The translations under genes and the position numbers were made by a program. Below the pieces are notes generated by a model. It was not told where the DNA came from and made no database searches. It was given only the letters and a program-made list of their open reading frames with translations. Positions 39,160 through 47,975 of a stretch of 64,000 bases of DNA are shown piece after piece; position 1 is the first letter of the stretch; each line of letters opens with the position of its first letter. Source of the DNA: an uncultured Gammaproteobacteria bacterium (GTDB taxonomy: Bacteria > Pseudomonadota > Gammaproteobacteria > Arenicellales > JAANXG01). The stretch covers positions 1 to 64,000 of the forward strand of contig CAMYMN010000012.1 in assembly GCA_947259395.1 (NCBI GenBank). The letters run 5' to 3'.

Positions 39160-40740
39160 CTAGAAGTGGTAAGAAAGTCCTAGTTGAGCGTAATCGTCGC
39201 GACGCAAGGAGAACAAGGGATCATCTTCGGTGAGTTCTTGAAATGTTCGCACCTCGAGCTCGAACATCCAATGATCGCCCAAACGGCGGCTGGCTTCCAC
39301 GTTACAAAGTCGTGCCGACGAATCCATGTCAAAGACGCAACCAAGTAACGCCTCCGTGCTTTGCACGTCGTTCCATGTCAGCCTAATTCCGGCAAAGATA
39401 TCGTCCTCGAACGGCGCCTCGATATCTCTGGGACGATCATCATAGAGATATTCCATCACCAGCCCCAAATCGGTTGGGGATTCGAACAACCCGAACCAGG
39501 TGTATTCGAATCCGGCGGTGCTGGCGACAAATGACGGCCCCTGCCCTGAGCGGCGAATCGCCTCCAACTTCCACAACCACGAGCCTTTCGTGGCTTGTAC
39601 GTCCAAACCGGTTTGATCGATCTGCTCATAGACCGGAAACATGACCATTTCACCATCGTCGCGAATTCCAGGGATGAACCTCGGATCGCGGCTGGTGCCG
39701 GTGAAATGGGACAGCCCGAGGTCCCAATCTCCTGGGGAATGCGACCAACGGACCGCGAAATCAGTGTGCTCCTGCTCGCGCGACGACTCATAGATAGCAC
39801 CGTCCGCGTCGACTCGAGGTATCATCCGCAAGCGGCCCTCGGGTCCGGAAAATGTACGTTCGCGAAAGTATGGCAACACGAACAAATCCAGCGTACCCCA
39901 GTCGCGAATCAACGCGAAGTTGAGCATCGGCTGACCAAGCTTATCTTCGGTGTCGATGTTCTCAACCAAGTCGGTTTGGTTGACGATGTCAACAAGGTGC
40001 TGGAACTCGGTAACACCCCAGAACACCTTGCCTACCCCGATGCGCAGTTCCCAACCATTCCGCGCGGTCAACCACATAAGTTCACGGATGTCGAATTGAG
40101 TGCGTTCGTCGTCATGCTGATCCACCCGGACAAACGGTACAAAGGTGAATGAGTCGCGCCCATTGTTCCACGCATAGTACAGTTCCGGTTGTGCCGCTAA
40201 TGAGAAGTTGTCACCGTGCTGACGCGGATCAACTGGTGAATGAAAAAATGCTCGATACTCCAGATCCACATACCCGGACCAGTCAAACCGGGCGGCCTCA
40301 GCGCGGGAAGTGTCAGGCTCTGGCGGGGCTCGCGGCGGCGTCCGAACAACAGACGGTGTAGTCACCGATTCCGGCTCGGTGTTGGCGGTATAGGGCCGCA
40401 CCAGCAACGCGACCGGGTAATTGCGGACAAAACCAGAGTAACCCCGTTCGGCTAGCTCCAACTGCGCTTTACGAGCTTGTTCGCGTTGGGAGAATGGACC
40501 CACCAACACCGTAGTGAGCGTGCGCACCGGCCGACCGATAGCCCAAAGCCTGGTGTTGAAGAAGCCCGCCTCCCCGAGGCGCGTTATGGCGCGTTCAGCA
40601 TTGCCGCGGTTCGCGAACGCGCCTATTTGAACCGCGAAATCAGCCTGGGAAGCGTCATTGTGCACGCCCAACACGAGCCCTACTATCAAGGCTACCCAAC
40701 TACGCATGGGGGCATTGCCGCACCCAGGATCAATGCTCAT
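39160..40740 (-). CDS. SPOR-domain protein with C-terminal outer-membrane beta-barrel-like region
   Basis: FAVQIGAFANRGNAERAITRLGEAGF... SPOR-like N-terminus; beta-rich porin-like remainder ending in an aromatic residue (YAQLGLSYHF). Confidence 0.75.
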   Translation of the reverse strand: MSIDPGCGNAPMRSWVALIVGLVLGVHNDASQADFAVQIGAFANRGNAERAITRLGEAGFFNTRLWAIGRPVRTLTTVLVGPFSQREQARKAQLELAERGYSGFVRNYPVALLVRPYTANTEPESVTTPSVVRTPPRAPPEPDTSRAEAARFDWSGYVDLEYRAFFHSPVDPRQHGDNFSLAAQPELYYAWNNGRDSFTFVPFVRVDQHDDERTQFDIRELMWLTARNGWELRIGVGKVFWGVTEFQHLVDIVNQTDLVENIDTEDKLGQPMLNFALIRDWGTLDLFVLPYFRERTFSGPEGRLRMIPRVDADGAIYESSREQEHTDFAVRWSHSPGDWDLGLSHFTGTSRDPRFIPGIRDDGEMVMFPVYEQIDQTGLDVQATKGSWLWKLEAIRRSGQGPSFVASTAGFEYTWFGLFESPTDLGLVMEYLYDDRPRDIEAPFEDDIFAGIRLTWNDVQSTEALLGCVFDMDSSARLCNVEASRRLGDHWMFELEVRTFQELTEDDPLFSLRRDDYAQLGLSYHF

Positions 40741-40809
40741 GTTACGCTTTAAGTCATCGTTCTTAATTTTTGAATTGACTATTATATATGCATTCGCAGC
40801 AGAATCATC

Positions 40810-41592
40810 TCAGCGCGCCCGTTTGAGGCTATTGCGGTCGAAGTCCCGTTTTGACAGGCCGGTTTTGAAACGGTAATTGCTCCACAGCAAGGCGGTGCTT
40901 TTACCATTTTGGTGGTTGACCATATTCATGCGATCCGCACGCCAGAACTTGTCCAGATACTGCCGGTAATCCTTGATAGTGAGCGTTTTTAGATGTGACC
41001 CCTTGCGATCAAAGTACTCAACTTTTAAAACTCGGTAATGCTGCTTGTCGATCCACACGATCTGCTTGGTGTAGCCCGAGTGCTTGTATTGCGGAGTACG
41101 CTCGACGACAAATGCCTCCTGACTATCGATGGTCTCATCACGCAGATATTTGTAGCGGTACTTCTCAATTTCCTGCGAACTAATGTCCTCATATGCAAAT
41201 TCACTGCCCATGAACGGCCCAGACTTGTTGGCTGATGAAATTCGTTTCACCCTTTTCAGGGCCGGCAGGTACAACCATTGATCGTCCGCTTTAACCGCAT
41301 GGGTATAACTCAAGAACGCGGTCCCCTTAACATCCGCGGGTTGATCAAAGATAGTCAATGATTTGTCGCCGTCGCCTTGTACCTCCAGGGAACGCACTCG
41401 AATCGCGCGTTCGCTCTGTTCACCCTGCCGGTTGCGCAGGATCATCTTCATGTCGGCCGTGCTGTCGTTCCAGCCCAAATCACGCTTGTCCGCCTCCGTC
41501 GCAATTGCCAATCCTTTCTCTTCCGCGGTCTGCGCCAGTGAACCCATTGGAAGCAGTCCGAGTAACGGCAAAAGTAATAACAACTTCTTCAT
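40810..41592 (-). CDS. Outer membrane lipoprotein-sorting protein (LolA-like family associated with MMPL/RND exporters)
   Basis: Signal peptide MKKLLLLLPLLGLLPMGSLAQ; DMKMILRNRQGEQSERAIR; WLYLPALKRVKRISSANKSGPFMGSEFAYEDI. Confidence 0.88.
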   Translation of the reverse strand: MKKLLLLLPLLGLLPMGSLAQTAEEKGLAIATEADKRDLGWNDSTADMKMILRNRQGEQSERAIRVRSLEVQGDGDKSLTIFDQPADVKGTAFLSYTHAVKADDQWLYLPALKRVKRISSANKSGPFMGSEFAYEDISSQEIEKYRYKYLRDETIDSQEAFVVERTPQYKHSGYTKQIVWIDKQHYRVLKVEYFDRKGSHLKTLTIKDYRQYLDKFWRADRMNMVNHQNGKSTALLWSNYRFKTGLSKRDFDRNSLKRAR

Positions 41593-41690
41593 GTTTTGCT
41601 CCTTAGAGTGGCAAAAAATCGGCGCAATGAACAAACCGGCGGTCTACGGCACGCTGATGATCAAGGCGTTGGAGTATTACATGTTCGGGT

Positions 41691-41730
41691 CTAACCCGCA
41701 TATTTGACCAAAGCGGCAAAGATCACGACC
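41691..41730 (+). repeat. Dispersed repeat copy D (CTAACCCGCATATTTGACCAAAGCGGCAAAGATCACG)
   Basis: Diverged copy of the TAACCCGTATATTGCACCAAGGCGGCGAAAA core. Confidence 0.4.
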
Positions 41731-42070
41731 TGATGTTATTTGGGAATTGAGGAATTCGATTCATGCCCGGTGAGACGCTTGGTGCCCGAGTAGGAACCTA
41801 TTCCGGCTCTGACTTGGTTGCGAACACCCGGTGTTGCGCGGCTTTAACCCATGACTGCGGCGATGCATTACGTTTCATCGCGGCGCTTGTCCCCGCTCCG
41901 CAGGAGAATTCAAGCACTGCGATTTCTGGCAGCACGGGTCTTGTCGCCATCACTTGGGATCCATGACACCGTGCGCCGGCCCAGCGCTACGTGGATCAGG
42001 TCACTAAGGCCCTATCCGTGGCGATCTTATTAATATTAAATACTAAATTTAAAATATAATATTTATTAAC

Positions 42071-42664
42071 TCATTTACCGTGCAGCCCCTCCAACAACAG
42101 CCGGCAAACGTCACGGGCCTTGGTCTCGAATAGGTCCAGCGGGAACAAATCCATGAACTCGGTGTAGTCAAACAGCACGGTTGCCGCGAGCACCGCGTCC
42201 GCCGTGCGTGCCGGATTGGTGACCGTAAATTCTCCAGCGGCATTCCCTTGCTGAATCAGCGCTACCAACAACGCCCGCCGCGCTTTTGTGTGGTGACCGA
42301 CGATGTCGCGACGCCGTTTGCTGACGTCTTCTATGAGCTCACAAATACGCGGTGTTGCAAACCATTGAGAATGCGTGTGACGCAGTGATGCGAGCACAAA
42401 CGCCTCAATGCGCTCAGCGGCGGTCATATCCCGGCGATTGATGATGCCGCGCAGCACGGTCTCCTTGCGCGCCAAATACTGGGACGCCAATGCCGCGCCG
42501 ATGTCGTGTTTGTTCTCGAAGTAACGATACAGATTGCCAGGCGACATCGCGCAATCCGTAGCGATCTCGGCCATGGTGGTCTTGCCATAACCGAAATCGC
42601 GGAAACGCTCACCCGCCGCCGCTAGAATACGCTCTCGATGCTGACTGCCGGTTCGTCGAAGACG
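42071..42664 (-). CDS. TetR/AcrR family transcriptional regulator
   Basis: RERILAAAGERFRDFGYGKTTMAEIATDCAMSPGNLYRYFENKHDI helix-turn-helix. Start approximated at the MRLRRTG methionine. Confidence 0.92.
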   Translation of the reverse strand, partial: RLRRTGSQHRERILAAAGERFRDFGYGKTTMAEIATDCAMSPGNLYRYFENKHDIGAALASQYLARKETVLRGIINRRDMTAAERIEAFVLASLRHTHSQWFATPRICELIEDVSKRRRDIVGHHTKARRALLVALIQQGNAAGEFTVTNPARTADAVLAATVLFDYTEFMDLFPLDLFETKARDVCRLLLEGLHGK

Positions 42665-42721
42665 CATAAGATCATCAGGTTCGTGCAATATATAGTGAAT
42701 ATTATACATATTATTTAATAT

Positions 42722-43381
42722 TTAATCGAATTGCAACGCACCGGCGAGGTCGGGGCGATCAATGTAAGGATTGCGGGTTCCCTGTATTCGTTCGATAACG
42801 TCGTTGCGATACTGTTCATGCTTGCTCGGCGCATCTTGCCGATGCCAGCGCTGCAAGGTTCGACCGAGCCGGGCAAATATCTTCATGCCATATTCTGTTT
42901 GCATGTAGAACATGGCCCGGGCGATTTCGCCACGCGATGCCGGTCGCGGTTCGACCACGCGTCGCCGTTCATCGACTTCGAAATCACAGCGCCCATAATC
43001 ACGCCGTTCACCTCCCACATCACCGAAGCGGAAACTGGCGCGGACATCGTTGATATCTTTTCGCGCCGGATACAGGTTGTGTAGATCCGCCTCCAAGTGA
43101 TTGAACCGCGAATTATTCTCGCGACACTGCTTGCGCCGGCCACAGTTCAAGGTTCGCGTCGCCCATGACATCGGAAACACGTGCTCGATGTTCACACCAC
43201 GGCGATGACGAGTGCTGAATGTCTGACCACAATACAAGGTTTCACCACCCTTGTTGTAAAGCACCGACCAGAAGAGGCGCCGCGCTTCCTTATAGTCCTT
43301 GATCTGTGTCTGATCGGCCGCCGACAGCAAAGGCACACACCACACAGACGATATCAGTACCGCGATGATTCGATTTTTCAT
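42722..43381 (-). CDS. Endonuclease I family secreted nuclease (EndA/NucM-like)
   Basis: Signal peptide; NIEHVFPMSW (His-Cys/beta-beta-alpha motif), FNHLEADLHNLYPA, RGEIARAMFYM. Confidence 0.92.
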   Translation of the reverse strand: MKNRIIAVLISSVWCVPLLSAADQTQIKDYKEARRLFWSVLYNKGGETLYCGQTFSTRHRRGVNIEHVFPMSWATRTLNCGRRKQCRENNSRFNHLEADLHNLYPARKDINDVRASFRFGDVGGERRDYGRCDFEVDERRRVVEPRPASRGEIARAMFYMQTEYGMKIFARLGRTLQRWHRQDAPSKHEQYRNDVIERIQGTRNPYIDRPDLAGALQFD

Positions 43382-43610
43382 TTACTGTTACTCACTTTTA
43401 GTTTGTTGCGATTTTAACCGGTTATCCGCATCAGCATCTCGTTATTCATTGCGTATGGACAGCATATGCAAGGGAAACAAACCCCCTAATCCGGCGAATC
43501 CCCCCACAGCACTGTTGCCGGATTCTATCCAAACGTCACTCACGGTGATGTAAAATCTCATCTAAGTTAATGCACCGAACACCTGATCAATATCTCGATC
43601 GGAGGCACTG

Positions 43611-43835
43611 ATGAGTGGGACCACCCCAGGCCCGGATACGTTCATAAAGCGCCCTGATGACCCGGGCTACATAGTCGCATGGAGAAACAAATACGACTTC
43701 GAGGCCGGCAAATTCAGCGACGAGGTAATGACGTACGGCGAAGCAAAACAGCGCGCGGGCGAGTTAAACTCCAAAAATGACGACAAGGTCTTCTGGGCGG
43801 AAAATCTGCAAGCAAATCCAAAGTACAGAGACTAA
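43611..43835 (+). CDS. Small hypothetical protein (74 aa)
   Basis: ATG preceded by GGAGG spaced 6 nt; protein-like composition. Confidence 0.5.
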   Translation: MSGTTPGPDTFIKRPDDPGYIVAWRNKYDFEAGKFSDEVMTYGEAKQRAGELNSKNDDKVFWAENLQANPKYRD

Positions 43836-43850
43836 CAACGCGATAGCCTG

Positions 43851-44222
43851 CTAGCGACGTTCAAAACGCTCACGCAGTTTGTCAGCGTAAGATTGCTCAA
43901 TCCTCAAATTCGTCTCGCGTCCGCGGGACAGGCCAAGCCGGATTCTTAACAGGTGCAAGCGCTTCATCGCCCGGCAACGTTCGCTGCCGTCTTCAAGTGT
44001 TTGAAGTAAGCTACAGATATCGGATATTTCCCGCCGTAGGGCCAACTCGGCAGGTACAAAGCCGGCGTTTTTTAACAGCCGGTACGCGACCCGCAGTTCG
44101 TCCGGCACCAGTGCATCATCGACCAGATCTAACCGTCTACCCTCTCCCGGTAATCCGTTAAGCTCTCCTTGGTCAATCGCCTGTTTTATTTTTGCCTCGG
44201 CAAGTTTGTCAATTAACTGCAT
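43851..44222 (-). CDS. DUF1992 / DnaJC28-homologue conserved domain protein
   Basis: LIDKLAEAKIKQAIDQGELNGLPGEGRRL signature; start at internal ATG 44222. Confidence 0.88.
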   Translation of the reverse strand: MQLIDKLAEAKIKQAIDQGELNGLPGEGRRLDLVDDALVPDELRVAYRLLKNAGFVPAELALRREISDICSLLQTLEDGSERCRAMKRLHLLRIRLGLSRGRETNLRIEQSYADKLRERFERR

Positions 44223-44306
44223 GATAAATGGGTTCTTTGCTAGAAATACCGATAGAATAACAGACAACTAAAATCTTGAAACCCAAATCGCGGCGCCCCA
44301 TATCCG

Positions 44307-44621
44307 ATGCAGATCGAGCACTGGGACTACCACCAACAAGGAGAATTATCTGAATCTAGCCTGCGTGCATTACTCGAGGGGCGTGGTTACCGAGTTCAAA
44401 AGTACGTGTATCCACCGGGTACGTATTTCCCCGATCACGTACACGATGTTGACAAGATCGATGCGGTGCTTGCAGGACGGTTTGAGATCAACTTATCGGG
44501 AGAATCCGTGGTGCTGGAAGCCGGGGACATGGTAGCGGTGCCTAAAGGGACAGTACACAGCGCAACAGTTGTTGAAAACGAATCGGTTATCAGCCTGGAT
44601 GCAGTGAGGGAGAAGACCTGA
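44307..44621 (+). CDS. Cupin domain protein
   Basis: PPGTYFPDHVHDVDKIDAVLAGRFEI...LEAGDMVAVPKGTVHSA. Confidence 0.88.
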   Translation: MQIEHWDYHQQGELSESSLRALLEGRGYRVQKYVYPPGTYFPDHVHDVDKIDAVLAGRFEINLSGESVVLEAGDMVAVPKGTVHSATVVENESVISLDAVREKT

Positions 44622-44965
44622 TGCGCGTAGATAAATATGATTTTGGGCGGATCGAGATTGCAGGGGCCACGTATACCTCCGACGTTATCATTTCTGATCG
44701 ACAGGTACGGGACAACTGGTGGCGCGATCAAGGACATCAATTGCAGATCAAAGACCTCGGTCCAGTCATGGAATTAAGACCGGATATCCTCGTGGTTGGC
44801 ACTGGCTTCTATGGCCGGATGACGGTACCCGCAGAAACCCGTGATTACCTGGCGGACATGGGTATCAGAGTGGTCGATGCTCCCACTCGGGAGGCTATTG
44901 ATGAATTCAACCGCTTACAGCGAGATTGTGCCAACATCGTTGCGGCGTTACACCTAACCTGTTAG
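44621..44965 (+). CDS. Mth938-like domain protein
   Basis: DILVVGTGFYGRMTVPAETRDYLADMGIRVVDAPTREAIDEFNRL. ATG overlaps the cupin stop (TGATG). Confidence 0.85.
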   Translation: MRVDKYDFGRIEIAGATYTSDVIISDRQVRDNWWRDQGHQLQIKDLGPVMELRPDILVVGTGFYGRMTVPAETRDYLADMGIRVVDAPTREAIDEFNRLQRDCANIVAALHLTC

Positions 44966-44975
44966 GTTCATCATC

Positions 44976-45311
44976 ATGGGCAAGAAAAAGAGTATTTATC
45001 GGATCATTTTTCACAACCAGGGAAACGTCTATGAGCTCTATGCTCACGACGTAAATCAAGGCGGGATGTTCGCATTTGTAGAAGTGGCAGACATCATCTT
45101 CGGCGAACGTTCCAAACTCGTCGTCGATCCCTCCGAGGAACAATTGAAGTCACAATTCGCGGGGGTCAAACGCACCTATATTCCGTTACATAGTGTGGTA
45201 CGAATCGACGAGGTAGACAAAGAAGGAAAAAACAAAATTTTGTCCACTGGCGAGGACAAGGGAAACGTCACCCCATTCCCGATTCCGGTCACTCCGCCCA
45301 AGAGTGACTAA
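44976..45311 (+). CDS. DUF1820 family protein
   Basis: YRIIFHNQGNVYELYAHDVNQGGMFAFVEVADIIFGERSKLVVDPSEE. Confidence 0.85.
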   Translation: MGKKKSIYRIIFHNQGNVYELYAHDVNQGGMFAFVEVADIIFGERSKLVVDPSEEQLKSQFAGVKRTYIPLHSVVRIDEVDKEGKNKILSTGEDKGNVTPFPIPVTPPKSD

Positions 45312-45331
45312 AATGTAAAAACTTTGATTTG

Positions 45332-45374
45332 GTCTGTCAGTCTTGCAATGATGTCATCATCTTGCCTGACAGAC
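45332..45374. repeat. Nested perfect palindrome (terminator-like or operator-like)
   Basis: Outer arms GTCTGTCAG (45332-45340) / CTGACAGAC (45366-45374); inner arms ATGATG (45348-45353) / CATCAT (45355-45360), 1-nt centre. Confidence 0.6.
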
Positions 45375-45684
45375 ACTATAATACGCGCTTTACACTCGAG
45401 TGCAGGCGTTCATAGAGACATCACTTACTTCCGGGTTCGACCCTAACCGGCCTTTCGCATATGTGGCGCTAAGCCGACATTCACCCCGCGTTACGGTTTA
45501 TCAAGCCCAGATAATGGGCTCCCTATTTGATAGAATAACAATCGTAGACGGATTATTACGACTATCGGATTAGATGAAGAAAATCTATAAGACCTACGCT
45601 AGTTTCAGTATTGATAAATAGGGCGATAACGTTCGATCCATCACCTGTTAGGGCAGTAAACAGCCAAACCAAACTAAGGAAGTA

Positions 45685-46464
45685 ATGAAAAAAAGACATC
45701 GAATACAATTTCCAAAAACCGAATTAACCAATATCAATCAAGACGAAGCCTATTTCTATCTTCAAGGATCAGGCGGTAAGAGGAAAATAAGGTTCCACGA
45801 CTACGATGAAATTTATCAGGTAGAAGGTCTGTATGAGCAAATCTTTTATGATCGCCTGAAATGCGCATCTCCGAGTAAAGTGGCCTCGATACTCGAATCA
45901 GCGATAAAACAGTATCAAGATAATTTTACTGAGCTTCGAATATTAGATTTAGGTGCAGGCAATGGCATGATGGGGGAGGAGCTAAAAAAACACGGGGTTT
46001 CGCGCTTAATAGGCGTAGACATAATTCCCGAAGCTTATGATGCCACACTCCGAGATAGGCCAGGGTTATATGATGCATATTACGTTGAAGACTTCACGAA
46101 GCTAGATGATGACAAAAAGGAGGAAATAATCTCCTGGCAATGTGATTGCCTGGTAACGGTCGCCGCACTTGGTTTCGGTGACATCCCGGCAAAGGCATTT
46201 ATAGAGGCGTTCAATATAATCAAAAGCGAGGCGTGGGTGGCGTTTAATATCAAGGACACCTTCTTTGATATTAGCGATGAATCAGGGTTCTCAAAAATGA
46301 TTCGGGAATTAATATTCTCGAAATACCTTGATGTTTATTATATTGAACGTTATCGACACCGGTTATCAATTGAGGGTAAGCCGCTTTACTATTTTGCCGT
46401 TACAGGCTGGAAAACTTCAGATGTGCCAGATGATTTCTTAGAGTCAAAAGGTATCATCGGCTAA
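45685..46464 (+). CDS. Class I SAM-dependent methyltransferase
   Basis: LRILDLGAGNGMMGEELKKHGVSRLIGVDIIPEAYDATL motif I. Distinctly AT-rich. Confidence 0.85.
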   Translation: MKKRHRIQFPKTELTNINQDEAYFYLQGSGGKRKIRFHDYDEIYQVEGLYEQIFYDRLKCASPSKVASILESAIKQYQDNFTELRILDLGAGNGMMGEELKKHGVSRLIGVDIIPEAYDATLRDRPGLYDAYYVEDFTKLDDDKKEEIISWQCDCLVTVAALGFGDIPAKAFIEAFNIIKSEAWVAFNIKDTFFDISDESGFSKMIRELIFSKYLDVYYIERYRHRLSIEGKPLYYFAVTGWKTSDVPDDFLESKGIIG

Positions 46465-46685
46465 CAATCCCATTCAGCAGACTGCAAGAAGCGCCGCTCC
46501 ACATTCGTTCCGCTTTGCTTTTTACTAAACATGATGTGAAGCGTTCATCAAGGCGCTGCATGCATTGGTCAGACGGTATGGAGAGCCACGCTTTCCCGCG
46601 CATTCTTAAGACGCAGTAGATGTTACGGCTTCATCCAGACCTCGTCCACACCAGGGACGCTCCCATTAAAAAACTGAGGTTTATG

Positions 46686-47720
46686 TCATGCGCTGACTGC
46701 CTCAGTCGTCCAACGGAAATCGGTACCGTCGATCCACATACGATGCAGGATAACGGCCAGTTTGCGTGCCACGGCCACCACTGCACGGCGCCGACCTTTT
46801 TTCTTGATCAGACCCATGCCCCAAGCTTTAGGGGATGACCAAGCGGTGGTTCGGGTCGACATTGCATGGGCGGCGACATACAGTGTCGTGCGAACATCGG
46901 CATCGCCGACTTTGGCGATGCGACCCATATTGTCCATTTCACCGGATTGAAAGCGCCGTGGGGTGAGACCGAAGTGGGCCTCCACGGTTCTGGAGCGTTT
47001 AAATCGAGCGGGATCATCCACCGTCGCCTTGAACGTCAATGCGGTAATGATTCCAACGCCTGGTGCCGTCATGAGGCGGCGACACACCGCATCAGCCTGG
47101 GCCATCTTTCGCGCCCGACGTTCCATCTCCAGGAAGGTTCGGTATAGAACCAACCGCGCTTCGAGTAGCGGCAATAGCGCATGACACAGAGCTGGATCCT
47201 GTTCGATAGTCCCACGTACTAACTCATCAAACGGCCCGTGGCCGCGATTGCTGGGTAACTTGACCCCAAATACTTTGAGCAGACCTCGGATCTTATTCTC
47301 AAGATCCAAACACTTGTTCAGAATCGCTTTGCGACTCGATAATAACGCCCGGATGTGATGGCTCTCCAGGCTCTTAACGTGGACACGACTGTACCAGCCA
47401 GTGCGCAGAATCTGAGAGATACCCCGCGCATCTTTCTTGTCCGTCTTATTGCGCATCGCCGATAGCGCTGCTTTGACCTGACGTGCCTCCATACACACCA
47501 CCTCATATCCCGCCGCCTGTAAACCGTAGGTCAAATACTGAGTGAGCACCCCGGCTTCAAATCCCACTTGACTGATCTCACCCTCAAACCCATCCAAACA
47601 GGTGAGAATGTCCTCCACTTCTGAAACGACCTTAGCTTCGAATTTGACATCACCGGCATCGTTAACAATACAAACGTTTACCGTGCGTAAAGATACATCG
47701 AGTGCTGCATAGTAAGTCAT
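46686..47720 (-). mobile_element. IS110-family transposase (element ends not determined)
   Basis: 344 aa. N-terminal DEDD-type YYAALDVSLRTVNVCIV, DKKDARGISQILRTGW; C-terminal Transposase_20 MTAPGVGIITALTFKATVDDPARFKRSRTVEAHFGLTPRRFQSGE. Confidence 0.93.
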
Positions 47721-47770
47721 GGCTTTCTCCCATTGTTTTGCTCGCGTCTTACAATTCTATTTGGGAGACA

Positions 47771-47927
47771 GGCCTCTAAAGGCCCGCCCGATTACTAATG
47801 CTTTCTCGACTTCGATTGACTCCTGTTGGCCGCTCTGAGACGGCCAGTCTTCACCTACGAATGTCAGGTTATTACCTTTTTCAAACGCAAACTATTGCTC
47901 CGCTTGTACGATCTGGTCTGAACCAGA
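47771..47927 (-). ncRNA. Candidate IS110 bridge RNA region (structured non-coding leader upstream of the transposase)
   Basis: Three hairpins in the ~255-nt non-coding leader: GGCCT/AGGCC (47771-47784), TGGCCG-TCT/AGA-CGGCCA (47827-47846), TCTGGT/ACCAGA (47912-47927). Confidence 0.4.
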
Positions 47928-47975
47928 GAGACAATCTGTTAGTTCACGTACCGATTTCTACACCCAAAACGGGCC

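Noticed and set aside
41763-42033. Short ORFs in the gap upstream of the LolA-like gene
   Set aside because: No recognisable motif or consistent start signal; treated as non-coding.
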